The notes: generated by a model not told the origin, from the letters alone. 47,629 nucleotides of DNA from Bacteroidales bacterium (GCA_017417315.1 JAFPZK010000051.1:1-47629); one strand, 5' to 3'. Shown: positions 27,253 to 36,872, counted from the first letter of the stretch. A program made the numbers and translations.

Positions 27253-29225
27253 AAAAAGTTTTTTACATATTTGTCATAACTTTTATGCCGCTTTTACTAT
27301 CGGCTCAGGAAAATCCGAAAATCAAGAAAAAAGACTTTCTGACCATGGACGCCGGCAAAAAAGAAGCATGGAAAGACATAAAAAAAGGTAACAAATTTTA
27401 TAAAAAGGGCGATTATGAAAAGGCTGCTGAAAATTTTTCCAAAGCCTTGGATTATAATGAGATGTACGCACCTCTGCTTTATAAGGCGGGTGTCAGCGAA
27501 AGTTTTTACGGCTCTAATGATTTGGCATTGAAACATCTAAGCAATGCCTACGATTTTTCGTCAAATGTTGCCTTTGACACTCAATATTGGCTCGGTGTTG
27601 CAAAACAACATTTGAATAGGTTTGAGGACGCAAAACGCGATTTTGACGACTGCGCCGCAACATTGGACGAAAAAGGTAAGAAAAAACTTCAAAACAAAAT
27701 TCTTCTCCGTATAACGCAGTGCGATTTGGGAGCAGGACTGAAAAAAGTGCCGTTCAAGGCTGTAAATCAACTTGTTGCCGGCGATATTAACACAACAACC
27801 GACGAAATTGCGCCCGTTTTTTGCAATCTCGATTCGTCGCTTTTTTACGGCAGTCAAAAAGACATTTATTATGCAAAAGCAGAATACGGAAAATTTAATT
27901 CTCCGCTTGCAGCACAAAGCCTCAACTCGTCAAAAAACGATTATCCCGCTAATATGAACCTCAACGGAAAGGAAATTTTTACGTGCAGAAAAGATAAAAA
28001 AATTCTGCATTTTTATAAAAAATCAGAAAATTCGCAGTTCAGAGGGTTGGGCAAAATTATGAAAAAAACGATTTCAATATCGTTTTCAAAGGATTCGTCC
28101 TCGGTGTTGATTTGCGCCAAAAAAGGCAAGGATTTAATCGGCGGTTATGACATTTTTCTTGTCAAAAAGAAAAAAGGTAAGTATCTGAAACCTCAGAACT
28201 TAGGCGAAGGAATCAATACGGGTTACGATGAAGTTTTTGCAACTTTCGGCAACAACGATACGGTGATTTATTTCGCTTCTAACGGACAAATGAGCGTCGG
28301 CGAGTTCGACATTTTGAAAGCCTCGTACCGCAGCGGAAAAGTAGGCAAAATCGAAAACTTAGGACTCGGAATCAATTCGGGAACTTTTGAAAACTATTTT
28401 CAACTCTCGCCCGGTGAAGAGCGTATCGGATATTATTCGTCAAAACAAAAAGGCGGAAAAGGCGGTTATGACATTTATAAAGTGCTGTTGCTTTTTAAGC
28501 CGCAAATTGTTTTGCCGCCGCTGCCGCATTACGAATTGTCAGCCGATTGGATGAAAGAGCCGCCTCTGCCGCTCGAAGACCCGCAAATAATTAAAACAAT
28601 GCGACTTACGGTCGTAAAAGGCAAAATCACGGATTACGACGGCGAAAATTGTCTCACCGCTCAAATCACTATAACCGACAACGCTACGGGAAAAACCGCT
28701 CAGCAAATCACGGTCGATAAAGATAAATGCGAATATACCGTGATGTTGCCGTCAGGAAAAAACTACGGTTTTACGGTCTCCTCAGACGGTTATTTTTTCC
28801 ACAGCGAAAATTTTGATATTCCAAAAACTTCTGAATATCAAGAGATAAAAAAAGACATAAAACTTCTCCCGATGGATCCGGGGTCGAAAGTCGTACTCAA
28901 CAACGTGTTTTTTGACACGGGAAAAAGCGATTTAAGGGCAGAATCTTACGGCGAATTAGACCGTTTGGCACAAGTTTTTAAACTCTATCCAAATATTGTG
29001 ATTGAAGTTTCAGGACATACCGACAATCAAGGTAACCGTCAGTACAACATACAGTTGTCTCAAAAAAGAGCCGAAGCGGTAAGAGATTATATTATCTCAC
29101 AAGGCGTTGAACCTGAAAGAATTGTGGCAAAAGGTTACGGTCCTGACTCCCCGAGAGACAGCAATGCTACCGAACAAGGACGTCAAAACAACCGTCGCGT
29201 TGAAGCCAAAATTTTGAGCAATTAA
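27249..29225 (+). CDS. PorE-like protein: TPR, PD40 propeller, CRD and OmpA domains
   Basis: Domains in order in this 658-residue protein: signal peptide (VFYIFVITFMPLLLSAQ), TPR units (about 35-115), PD40/WD40-like propeller (about 170-420, with repeated blades such as GGYDIFLVKKKKGKY), a carboxypeptidase-regulatory-like domain (about 450-540) and a C-terminal OmpA domain (about 548-658) with VFFDTGKSDLR, SGHTDNQGN and RAEAVRDYI, which binds peptidoglycan. This is the domain set of PorE, a T9SS component that ties the secretion complex to peptidoglycan. Several Bacteroidetes paralogues share it, so orthology is not certain. No lipobox Cys is seen, unlike what is described for PorE of Porphyromonas. 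It is the last gene of the operon. Confidence 0.85.
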   Translation: MKKVFYIFVITFMPLLLSAQENPKIKKKDFLTMDAGKKEAWKDIKKGNKFYKKGDYEKAAENFSKALDYNEMYAPLLYKAGVSESFYGSNDLALKHLSNAYDFSSNVAFDTQYWLGVAKQHLNRFEDAKRDFDDCAATLDEKGKKKLQNKILLRITQCDLGAGLKKVPFKAVNQLVAGDINTTTDEIAPVFCNLDSSLFYGSQKDIYYAKAEYGKFNSPLAAQSLNSSKNDYPANMNLNGKEIFTCRKDKKILHFYKKSENSQFRGLGKIMKKTISISFSKDSSSVLICAKKGKDLIGGYDIFLVKKKKGKYLKPQNLGEGINTGYDEVFATFGNNDTVIYFASNGQMSVGEFDILKASYRSGKVGKIENLGLGINSGTFENYFQLSPGEERIGYYSSKQKGGKGGYDIYKVLLLFKPQIVLPPLPHYELSADWMKEPPLPLEDPQIIKTMRLTVVKGKITDYDGENCLTAQITITDNATGKTAQQITVDKDKCEYTVMLPSGKNYGFTVSSDGYFFHSENFDIPKTSEYQEIKKDIKLLPMDPGSKVVLNNVFFDTGKSDLRAESYGELDRLAQVFKLYPNIVIEVSGHTDNQGNRQYNIQLSQKRAEAVRDYIISQGVEPERIVAKGYGPDSPRDSNATEQGRQNNRRVEAKILSN

Positions 29226-29307
29226 TTAAAAAATGTAAATTTTGGAACGATTTTTGGCATAATGATAAACATAGTTAACAAATAAATCTATTAATCAGAA
29301 AAGTAAT

Positions 29308-31188
29308 ATGAAAAGAAAGTATGTATTCCCGTGTTTAATGGCATTGTCCGTTGCATCGGGTTGTATAAAAGAACAAGGTGAAGAGCCGTTTCTTATTACC
29401 AGAGACGATATTAAGGAGTATGACGAAAAGGCAAAAGGCAGTAAAAAAGAAAACAAAGACTCCATTGCTTACACACTTGTTACCGCAATAGGCGGTTTTG
29501 CAGAAGGCGAAGCAAAAATAGACGTTTTGGATACCAATACTTTCAGGGTTTTTCAGAGCGGTGCAAAAAAAATCACGGATCTTGACTGTTATGCAGAAAT
29601 TTCTGCACAATATGATAATCTCGAATTAAACGGCAAAACAATCGGTGAAAGAGGTTGCGTATATTCTCATACCAACAAATTTCCCATTGTTGACGGCAAC
29701 GGTTGCGAGAGTTCGTCAAAATATACAATCATAAAAACCGATACTGACACAGAGACATCATTTAAAAGCGGATGTCATAATCTTGATTTCAATACTGACT
29801 ATTACATAAGGTCTTACGCAGTGCTTCTTGACGAAAACGACGAGCCTTGCGATACTATTTACAATCAGAGAGTTTCAAAAATTCACACGACATTGCCGGA
29901 AGATGTTTGGGTTCAGAGAAACGACGTAAATTTCAGCAATAGGTCGGAGGCTATATGCTGTACGGTTAACAACAAAATTTATCTTTACGGCGGCAAAACG
30001 GGAAGCACGTATTTCAACGATATGTGGGTTTATGACAAAGAAAGCGACACTTGGTCTCAGAAAGCGACTTTCAATGAAGGCACTTCACCCAACTATTCAG
30101 GCACTGAAAAACGCGCTAACGGTGCAGCATTTGCATATCCTACGCAGACAGATATTGTCATCTATATTGCCGGCGGCGAAATAGACGGCAAAACACCGAC
30201 CGAAAAAGTTATGTTTTACAGCACCGCAAACGACAGATATTGTAATGAACAAGATCACCCGAATTACAATACGCAAGTACAATTATACGATAAAAACGGA
30301 AAAGCGCAATACGAGCAGAAACCCGTGTATGACAGCGAAGGAAACCCGATGTATGATGTTTCCGGCAATCCCGTTACGGAAGATGACAAGTCTAAACCGA
30401 TTATGGTTACGGGTGTAAGGTCATACGTTGAAGATTTACCGCATCCGGTTCGCGGCAATAGAGCATTCGTAGTCAATACAAACATCGGAACAAGATATTA
30501 TATAGGATTCGGGAAAAACGAATCTGATGCTATGGTCGCTACTTTTTACGAATACCAAGTGCAATATGATATGAACAACCCCAACCCCGTACACAAAGAA
30601 GAACACATACTTACATGGACGGCTTCCGGCTCTACACAAGGCAACAGAGCAAGAACCGGTGAAGGTCTTTACCAACCTGTTTGCGAAGTTTGCGGTTCAA
30701 GAATTATCGTCGGTACGGGCGAGAGTTCTAACGGCGGTTTGTCTAAATCATTCTATCAAATAAAAATCAGCGATATAGGAGAAGTAGAAATGGTCGCAAT
30801 GGCAGAAACACCTGAAACTTTCCCCGCAAGAGCAAATGCAGGATCGTTTTTCCTGACGTATCAGAAAAACGGCGAAACGCATGAAAGATTTTATGTAGGA
30901 ACGGGTAGAACTTTCACAGAAGGCAGTAGCGGAAATCTCCTCGGCGATTTATGGTATTACGATTTCAGTCAGGAACAATGGGGCAAAGCACGTGATTTCA
31001 GCAATTCGACATACGCAAGAGAAGGCGTAACCGGATATGCCATAACAAGAAAAGACGATTACGATCCGGATGTTAAAGGACTTATACAAGAAGAAGCCCG
31101 CGGTATTTTTATTCTCGGATACGGCTATCACAATGATGACCCTGCCACTAAAAACTATTATAAAGATAGTTGGGAATATTTACCGTAA
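29308..31188 (+). CDS. Kelch-repeat lipoprotein
   Basis: This 626-residue protein has a lipoprotein-like signal (ALSVASGC, lipid Cys at residue 19), followed by an acidic stretch (KEQGEE) that fits a Bacteroidetes lipoprotein surface-export signal. Residues about 50-195 form an Ig- or fibronectin-like domain. From about 200 onward Kelch blades occur: NNKIYLYGGKTGSTYFNDMW and WVYDKESDTWSQKA, and near the C-terminus a paired blade DLWYYDFSQEQWGKA. The propeller probably sits on the cell surface and binds a protein or glycan. It lies 48 bp upstream of the barrel protein gene, and the two likely form an operon separate from the PorE-like one. The -3 position of the lipobox is Ala, not Leu, so lipidation is likely but not certain. 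Confidence 0.82.
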   Translation: MKRKYVFPCLMALSVASGCIKEQGEEPFLITRDDIKEYDEKAKGSKKENKDSIAYTLVTAIGGFAEGEAKIDVLDTNTFRVFQSGAKKITDLDCYAEISAQYDNLELNGKTIGERGCVYSHTNKFPIVDGNGCESSSKYTIIKTDTDTETSFKSGCHNLDFNTDYYIRSYAVLLDENDEPCDTIYNQRVSKIHTTLPEDVWVQRNDVNFSNRSEAICCTVNNKIYLYGGKTGSTYFNDMWVYDKESDTWSQKATFNEGTSPNYSGTEKRANGAAFAYPTQTDIVIYIAGGEIDGKTPTEKVMFYSTANDRYCNEQDHPNYNTQVQLYDKNGKAQYEQKPVYDSEGNPMYDVSGNPVTEDDKSKPIMVTGVRSYVEDLPHPVRGNRAFVVNTNIGTRYYIGFGKNESDAMVATFYEYQVQYDMNNPNPVHKEEHILTWTASGSTQGNRARTGEGLYQPVCEVCGSRIIVGTGESSNGGLSKSFYQIKISDIGEVEMVAMAETPETFPARANAGSFFLTYQKNGETHERFYVGTGRTFTEGSSGNLLGDLWYYDFSQEQWGKARDFSNSTYAREGVTGYAITRKDDYDPDVKGLIQEEARGIFILGYGYHNDDPATKNYYKDSWEYLP

Positions 31189-31236
31189 TAGGAAAAATTA
31201 ATAAACAAAAAGGTTAACTTATAAAAATACACGAAA

Positions 31237-32055
31237 ATGAAGAAGTTATCTATTATATTATTATTGAGCGTGTTATGCAACACGATGGTACAGGCTCAGG
31301 GCGACTATTTGGAAGATAAAACTGAATACCGCTATCCTAACTTTGTATTAGGATTAAACCATTGTTTCGGTTCAAGCATAGGCGGACAAACCGAAACCCT
31401 TCTCATTCACTATCCCGGCAGAGGAGATGTGCCGCAAGAGAAAAAAGGTTTTTCCTATACACCGGGCATTCAAGCGGGAGTTCTTTATAACATCGACTTC
31501 AAAAACAACACAACGGGTGTCGTAGTCGGCGGCGAAATTATTGATTACGGTTTTCAAAATAAATATAAATGTACCGCAAATTCTGACTATAACAGAGCAG
31601 AAGGCGACTATATGGTAAAAGAAACTTTCCGCTCGATAGGGCTGCAAATTCCCGTCATGTTGAAATTTAGTTCTTCGGACATTTATAGGGATATGAGTTA
31701 CGCATATATCGGCGTAAAACCGACTCTCAATTTTATGACTTCAAAAGGTCAAAAAGTCTCTTGGTCTGATGAAAAATTCGGCAAGAAACTCGAAAGCGGA
31801 GAAAAAAATACGTTTTCAGTAGCAGCAACCTTCGGTTTCAACTACAACATATTCAGTTTCAACGTAAACTATATGTTTATGGAATTTGTAAACTCGAAGT
31901 TTGAAGACGAACACGGCAAATCACCGTATAAAGGCATTAAAGGACATATTTACGTTTGTACAAGTCTCAACGTACCAATGACCCGTTGGATAACGATTCA
32001 CAACTGGACGGCAGAAAAAATCCGTCGTAAACTTCATAACGGAAAGTCATTGTAG
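31237..32055 (+). CDS. Outer-membrane beta-barrel protein
   Basis: This 272-residue protein has a signal peptide (LSIILLLSVLCNTMVQAQ) and then alternating strands rich in Tyr, Phe and Gly (for example FSYTPGIQAGVLYNIDF, SIGLQIPVMLKF, SVAATFGFNYNIFSFNVNY), as in small outer-membrane barrels of the PorT/OMP_b-brl kind. Residues after about 250 are basic and look non-barrel. It is the second gene after the Kelch lipoprotein and is followed by two good terminators, so this transcript ends here. The specific role is unknown; with a surface propeller next door, a lipoprotein-barrel pair is plausible. Confidence 0.78.
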   Translation: MKKLSIILLLSVLCNTMVQAQGDYLEDKTEYRYPNFVLGLNHCFGSSIGGQTETLLIHYPGRGDVPQEKKGFSYTPGIQAGVLYNIDFKNNTTGVVVGGEIIDYGFQNKYKCTANSDYNRAEGDYMVKETFRSIGLQIPVMLKFSSSDIYRDMSYAYIGVKPTLNFMTSKGQKVSWSDEKFGKKLESGEKNTFSVAATFGFNYNIFSFNVNYMFMEFVNSKFEDEHGKSPYKGIKGHIYVCTSLNVPMTRWITIHNWTAEKIRRKLHNGKSL

Positions 32056-32089
32056 TAAAAGAAGTTTTTCATGATAATAGATTTTTTGG

Positions 32090-32123
32090 CCGGATATGCA
32101 AGGATTTGCAGTCCGGTTTTTTT
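32090..32123 (+). terminator. Intrinsic terminator after the beta-barrel gene
   Basis: CCGGA (32090-32094) pairs with TCCGG (32112-32116), with an inner TGCAA/TTGCA stem, followed by seven T (32117-32123). It is 34 bp after the stop codon at 32055. Confidence 0.85.
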
Positions 32124-32138
32124 ATGTCTCATTCGAAA

Positions 32139-32178
32139 CAAAAAATCCGAAAAACCTATTGGTTTTTCGGATTTTTTG
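32139..32178. terminator. Bidirectional terminator between convergent genes
   Basis: A perfect 18-bp inverted repeat (32139-32156 and 32161-32178) around a 4-nt loop, with A-rich and T-rich ends on both sides, so it can stop transcripts from either strand. On the minus strand it ends the DUF4301-lpxK-purine phosphorylase transcript, 3 bp after the stop at 32182. Confidence 0.9.
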
Positions 32179-32181
32179 TTT

Positions 32182-32991
32182 TTATATCTCCTTCAACATT
32201 TCTTTGATAACCGTAGTCATCTTAGGTTCGGCAGCGGCAGCGGCTTTTTGAACCTCCTCGTGAGTAGGTTTCTCCGTTGTACCAATACCCATATCGGTGA
32301 TGACTGAAAGCGCAAAAACCGGCAAGCCCATGTGTCGTGCAACAATAACCTCCGGAACAGTACTCATACCGACCGCATCTGCACCCGCAATATGGAAAAA
32401 CTTGTATTCTGACGGAGTTTCAAACGTAGGACCGGTTACACCGATATAAACACCTTTTTGAAGGTGAATATTGTTTCTTTCGGCAACTTCAAAGGCCATT
32501 TTAATATAACGTTTGTCGTATACTTCCGACATTTCAGGAAAACGGGGACCGAGTTCGTCAATATTTTTACCAATCAAAGGATTAGTGCCGAAATGATTGA
32601 TATGGTCGGTTATTACCATAATGTCGCCGACTTTGAACGAAGTGTTCATTCCGCCGGAAGCGTTGCTGACAATCAACAATTTGATTCCTAACATTTTAAG
32701 CACTCTTACGGGGAAAGTTACCTGTTCCATGGTGTAACCCTCGTAAAAATGAAAACGTCCTTGCATTGCAACAACCTTTTTTCCCGATAAATATCCGAAA
32801 ACGAGTTGTCCCTTATGCCCCTGAACGGTAGAAACGGGGAAATTAGGAATTTCACTATAACTGAGCGTTTTATAAACCTCAATTTCGTTAGCGAGGTTAC
32901 CTAAACCCGTGCCGAGAATAATTCCCGTTTCGGGCTGGAAATCAACGCACCGTTGTATGTAATCGGTAGTCTGCTTTATTTTCTGTAACAT
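32182..32991 (-). CDS. punA: Purine nucleoside phosphorylase
   Basis: This 269-residue enzyme of the trimeric PNP class cleaves purine (deoxy)nucleosides with phosphate to base plus ribose-1-phosphate. Motifs are GIILGTGLGNL (phosphate binding, near 24-34), QGRFHFYEGY (near 76-85), SNASGGMN (near 109-116), FETPSEYKFF (near 189) and GMSTVPEV (near 207). The N-terminus starting at 32991 aligns with the usual start of the family, so a 50-bp overlap with the end of lpxK (32942-32991) is real and the two are translationally coupled. It is the last gene of its operon. Confidence 0.95.
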   Translation of the reverse strand: MLQKIKQTTDYIQRCVDFQPETGIILGTGLGNLANEIEVYKTLSYSEIPNFPVSTVQGHKGQLVFGYLSGKKVVAMQGRFHFYEGYTMEQVTFPVRVLKMLGIKLLIVSNASGGMNTSFKVGDIMVITDHINHFGTNPLIGKNIDELGPRFPEMSEVYDKRYIKMAFEVAERNNIHLQKGVYIGVTGPTFETPSEYKFFHIAGADAVGMSTVPEVIVARHMGLPVFALSVITDMGIGTTEKPTHEEVQKAAAAAEPKMTTVIKEMLKEI

Positions 32992-34027
32992 ATTTAAGAA
33001 TTTGTTGATTAAACTTTTGAGCGTCTTCGTCTGATAAAAAATTAACCTCTATCGGAAGGTAATACATTTTTTTCTTGATTTCTTCGGCAAAAGCAATTTC
33101 TTCAAGTCTTACGGCATCTTTTTCGGTAGTTAGGATAACTTTCTTAGAAGAAAGTGTCGAAAACGTAGACACGATTTTTTGAATATCCTTTGCCTTAAAA
33201 TTATGATGATCAGAAAATTTAAGTTGCGTAATCTTTTCCGAAAGGTTTTTCTTTACGTAATTCTCCAAAACCTTAGTATTAGCAATTCCCGTAATAAGCA
33301 AGATTTCAGTATCTTTTGTGATTTCACAAGTGTCCTCTGCCTCAGAAAAAACTTTTTTCGGAGCAGAATACTTAAAATTAGTAAAATAGACCGACTGAAA
33401 AGGCAGACGGTTCATATTTTTAGCGATAATGTTTTTTTCGATAGGTTTTATTTCGTCGGGACATTTCGTTACGATAATAATATGCGCTCTCGAAGTACCC
33501 TTTGAGGATTCCCTCAACCGTCCGTAAGGCAAAAGATGGTCTTCATAAACGGGACGATTATAATCAACAAGCAAAATACTTACAAGCGGCGTAACCGCTC
33601 TATGCTGATACGCATCGTCCAAAACAATAATCTGATTATCCAATCTTTTTTTCAGAATTTTCAATATTCCATGAACTCTACTTTCACAGACAGCAACAAA
33701 TGCCTGTCCCGAAAACTTCTTTACCATTTGTTTCGGCTCATCACCGATTTCCGCAACAGTGGAATCTTTGGTAGCATCTACATAGCCGGTAGTTTTCCGC
33801 TTGTAACCACGGCTCAAAACAGTTACAGTAAAATCGTCTTTTAGTAAATTAACAATGTACTCTGTATGCGGAGTTTTCCCCGTACCTCCTACCGTAATGT
33901 TACCAACAGAAATAACGGGGGCAAAAAATTCATGGGATTTTATAACCTTAGAATCGTAGAAAAAATTTCTTACAGAGGTTATAAGGTAATAAAATCCCGA
34001 TAATATTTTTAGCAAAATTTTCAGCAT
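32942..34027 (-). CDS. lpxK: Tetraacyldisaccharide 4'-kinase
   Basis: This 361-residue enzyme phosphorylates the 4' position of the lipid A disaccharide at the inner membrane. The family-specific segment ISVGNITVGGTGKTPHTEY (P-loop GGTGKT at 47-52) and DDAYQHRAV (near 137-145, catalytic Asp region) are present, along with an amphipathic N-terminal helix for membrane contact. It is 10 bp after the SsnA-like gene and overlaps the nucleoside phosphorylase gene by 50 bp. Together with lpxH it shows that the organism makes lipid A. Confidence 0.96.
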   Translation of the reverse strand: MLKILLKILSGFYYLITSVRNFFYDSKVIKSHEFFAPVISVGNITVGGTGKTPHTEYIVNLLKDDFTVTVLSRGYKRKTTGYVDATKDSTVAEIGDEPKQMVKKFSGQAFVAVCESRVHGILKILKKRLDNQIIVLDDAYQHRAVTPLVSILLVDYNRPVYEDHLLPYGRLRESSKGTSRAHIIIVTKCPDEIKPIEKNIIAKNMNRLPFQSVYFTNFKYSAPKKVFSEAEDTCEITKDTEILLITGIANTKVLENYVKKNLSEKITQLKFSDHHNFKAKDIQKIVSTFSTLSSKKVILTTEKDAVRLEEIAFAEEIKKKMYYLPIEVNFLSDEDAQKFNQQILKYVTENKADYRLHTTVR

Positions 34028-34037
34028 AACTAATTTG

Positions 34038-35297
34038 TCAGCAGGAGATTCTCTCTGCTTGTTCTTTAATAAATTTTAGGGCTTCCTTTTCGTCAATTTG
34101 GATTGCATGTCCGTTTTTGACTACGATTTTCCCCTTTGCAATAACAAGTTTTGTTTCTAACGCCTGAGAATTATAAACCAAATGTTTCACAAAATTCTCT
34201 TTGCTGAGTTCAAAGGGCGAATTATTGTCAAAAACGATTAAATTGTTTTCACCGTCGCCTTTGAAATTATTGATTTTTACGTAATTGTTATTTGCACGCA
34301 GTCGTTTATAGACCTCGGAGAGCGACAAATCATTATCAGAGGCAAGCGAAGAAAAAAATGCGTGTTTCATAACATCAATCATTCCCTCGCCCGAAAAATC
34401 CGAACCGAGAAGTATATTGTCAAGCCAAATAGAGTTAAAAGGTCTGATACCACGTCTGAAATTACCTATCGGATTGTGAGCAACCCAAGCCGGTTTATTC
34501 TTTATATAACTCCTTTCGTCATCTCCGATATAATTAGCATTAACCAAAATCGTTGACTGATAGTCCATTAATCCCGCTTCATAAAGTCTGAAAACCACAT
34601 TTCTGCGGTAGTCCCTCATCGTGTTTATTTGGTCTAACTCGTCTTCGGCGGCATTAATCATAACACCGATATTACGCTCTTTACATTTTTGAGCAACCAA
34701 GGCAACAAGTTCTTTGCTTGCAAGATACGAAGCGGCTATACCCATAAGTCCTTGTTTTTCTGACAGATAAGCCGCATTTTCGTTGACGGCTTTTTCCGCC
34801 GCCGCAAAACCGTCAGCCTCGCACGCCGCAAAACTCTGCAACGTACTAATGCCGACTTCATTAAACGCCTTGTCAACCAACGCCAAAGACCCGTCAATAA
34901 ACTTAGAAGTCTCGTTTCTACAAATAGCAAACGTTGTACCCGTACGGGCGGCGTTGATTGCCGCATAAAGCGCACTCGCATAAACTAAATCCTTGTCCAA
35001 TACTTTGTCAATATTCCAAAGTATATCACTTACATAACGGAAATATGTCGTTTCGCGCTTAGTAAAGACTTTGGCTTTCGGAGCCAACGACAATCCCGGA
35101 CGCATAAAAGCGTCAACAAAAGAATGAATGATATACTTTCCCGAACAATCGGCAACCTGATCGCCTGTTTGGGGTATATATTCTCCGTAATCATAAAAAT
35201 CCAAAGTCTCTTTTTCAGGACTAACTACAACGTCCTTAGCAATAAATTCCAAATCGGAATAATTGATATAAATTCCGTTTTTAAGTATCAAAGACAT
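34038..35297 (-). CDS. SsnA-like amidohydrolase lacking metal ligands (probable pseudoenzyme)
   Basis: This 419-residue protein has the length and fold markers of the SsnA group of the amidohydrolase superfamily: the core segment ILWNIDKVLDKDLVYASALY, RTGTTFAI, IDGSLALVD and AHNPIGNFR align with it. The residues that hold the active-site zinc or iron are changed. Where HxH is expected there is FMR (F64, R66, in FVDAFMRPG); the HxAE His is N215 (NAAEDE); the next His is N253 (VNANYIG). Only H274 and D300 remain. Deamination or hydrolysis is therefore unlikely unless another site has formed. The frame is intact over its full length, so it is a maintained gene and not debris. It sits 3 bp after the DUF4301 gene and 10 bp before lpxK. 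Confidence 0.8.
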   Translation of the reverse strand: MSLILKNGIYINYSDLEFIAKDVVVSPEKETLDFYDYGEYIPQTGDQVADCSGKYIIHSFVDAFMRPGLSLAPKAKVFTKRETTYFRYVSDILWNIDKVLDKDLVYASALYAAINAARTGTTFAICRNETSKFIDGSLALVDKAFNEVGISTLQSFAACEADGFAAAEKAVNENAAYLSEKQGLMGIAASYLASKELVALVAQKCKERNIGVMINAAEDELDQINTMRDYRRNVVFRLYEAGLMDYQSTILVNANYIGDDERSYIKNKPAWVAHNPIGNFRRGIRPFNSIWLDNILLGSDFSGEGMIDVMKHAFFSSLASDNDLSLSEVYKRLRANNNYVKINNFKGDGENNLIVFDNNSPFELSKENFVKHLVYNSQALETKLVIAKGKIVVKNGHAIQIDEKEALKFIKEQAERISC

Positions 35298-35300
35298 AGT

Positions 35301-36842
35301 TTAATTTTGATGTTGTTCTCTTAACAAATCCAAAACCGTTTTTACGGGAGAGAATGTTTCAATAGGCACTTCAACAAATACCGTATTCCAATCCGACATC
35401 GCGCCGTTCCAAAGTCCGGGACGCTCTATGGATTTTAAATTTCTGCCGTTCTTTGATTTGTGCGAAATAAAACCTGTCAACGGGTCGGTAAATTGTCTCA
35501 AATCAAATTTCTTTCCCTCGCAATCGGTTAAGTCGCAGACCAAATCAACGGGATTGAAATGCGTTGCTTTTTTCACTTTTTCAACGCTTTCGGGATTATT
35601 AGAGTCGATTTGCGAACTCTCTACGATTTGCAGCGAAGTTGTTCCGTCCTGATTTTTAGCCCAAAAAGGTCCTCCGCCCGGCTCGCCTTCGTTCTTAACC
35701 ATACCGCAAACTCTGAGCGGACGTTTTAATTTCGCCAAAAGTTTTTCCGCTTTTTCTTTGTCAGAAAGGCTTAAAAAACTTTCGGGAAATTCCGTACAAA
35801 GTTTTTTGCTGATGAAAATATAAGCCTCGTCAAGTTGTTGAGGCGTAGGATTATTTTCAAGAAGTTTTATATAATCTGCAATATTTTCCTTAGTTTTGAG
35901 AAGATAACCCGCCAAAGCCTGTTTGTATCTAATCGTAATCTCTTTACGGGTATCGGGAACAACATTGTCGATAGTCTTTATAAAGACAAGTCTTGATTCT
36001 ATGTCGTTTAAGTTTTCGATAAGCGAACCGTGTCCGGCAGGGCGGAAAAGCGGCGTACCGTCTTCGTTGCGGAAAATCTCGTTGTTGTCGTCAACCGAAA
36101 TAGTATCCGTAAACGCCTTCTGTGTCGAAAAACCGATTTCAAGGTTGCAGTTATATTTTTCTTCAAAAAACACTCTCGCCTTGTCAACAAAGGCGGTGAA
36201 AAATCCCAAATGCTCCGGCGAAACGGTAAAATGAATTTTAACATTTTTGCCCGATTTTGCATACTGTATACCCTCTGCGATATGTTCTTCAACAGGAGTT
36301 CTCGAAGTATTTTTGTAACGGTGAAATTCGATAAGACCTTTCGGAAGACTGCCGTAGTTAAGACCGTCTTTCGAGATAACGCTGTCAACCAACTCCTTCG
36401 GCTTGTGAGCCTGCAACATCTCCTTTACCGACATTCCGTATTTACCGTATACAATTTTTTGCAGGTTGTCATAAAAGGCAAACCTGTCGATATTGTCGAT
36501 AAAACGGCGTGCCGGCGAAGACAAGTCATTAAACTTCTGTTTTTGTTCGGGAGTGTTGTTGTATTCCGAAACAAAAACAAACAAGTCTTTGAACATTCTT
36601 GAAGCCGCACCCGAGGCAGGAACAAACTTTACGATGTCAATATGCTCAGAATCAGCAATGTATTTCTGAACATATTTCGTAATCTCCTCCTCAGAAAGAC
36701 ATCTTATACCGTCATTTGCAGTAGCAGGACGGACAAGTTCCAAAAACGGAAAACCGCTTTTGTAAAAGTTGAGTTGTCGGTCGATTTCTTCAACCGCTAT
36801 TCCGCGCTCGGCGAAATACTTTATATCTTTATCTGTATACAT
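35301..36842 (-). CDS. DUF4301 family protein
   Basis: This 513-residue cytoplasmic protein belongs to the uncharacterised DUF4301 family, found mainly in Bacteroidetes. A conserved segment FVPASGAASRMFKDL (near residue 75) recalls the nucleotide-binding loop of sugar-nucleotidyltransferases, and a Gly-rich NEGEPGGGPFWAKN lies near residue 385; both suggest nucleotide or phosphate binding, but no activity is established. The frame is open two codons further (TTG at 36848); I take the ATG at 36842 (MYTDKDIKYF) as the start. It is the first gene of a four-gene operon that ends with lpxK and the purine phosphorylase. Confidence 0.87.
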   Translation of the reverse strand: MYTDKDIKYFAERGIAVEEIDRQLNFYKSGFPFLELVRPATANDGIRCLSEEEITKYVQKYIADSEHIDIVKFVPASGAASRMFKDLFVFVSEYNNTPEQKQKFNDLSSPARRFIDNIDRFAFYDNLQKIVYGKYGMSVKEMLQAHKPKELVDSVISKDGLNYGSLPKGLIEFHRYKNTSRTPVEEHIAEGIQYAKSGKNVKIHFTVSPEHLGFFTAFVDKARVFFEEKYNCNLEIGFSTQKAFTDTISVDDNNEIFRNEDGTPLFRPAGHGSLIENLNDIESRLVFIKTIDNVVPDTRKEITIRYKQALAGYLLKTKENIADYIKLLENNPTPQQLDEAYIFISKKLCTEFPESFLSLSDKEKAEKLLAKLKRPLRVCGMVKNEGEPGGGPFWAKNQDGTTSLQIVESSQIDSNNPESVEKVKKATHFNPVDLVCDLTDCEGKKFDLRQFTDPLTGFISHKSKNGRNLKSIERPGLWNGAMSDWNTVFVEVPIETFSPVKTVLDLLREQHQN

Positions 36843-36872
36843 AAGCAAATTTTGTTTTTCAGTTTGTATTTG

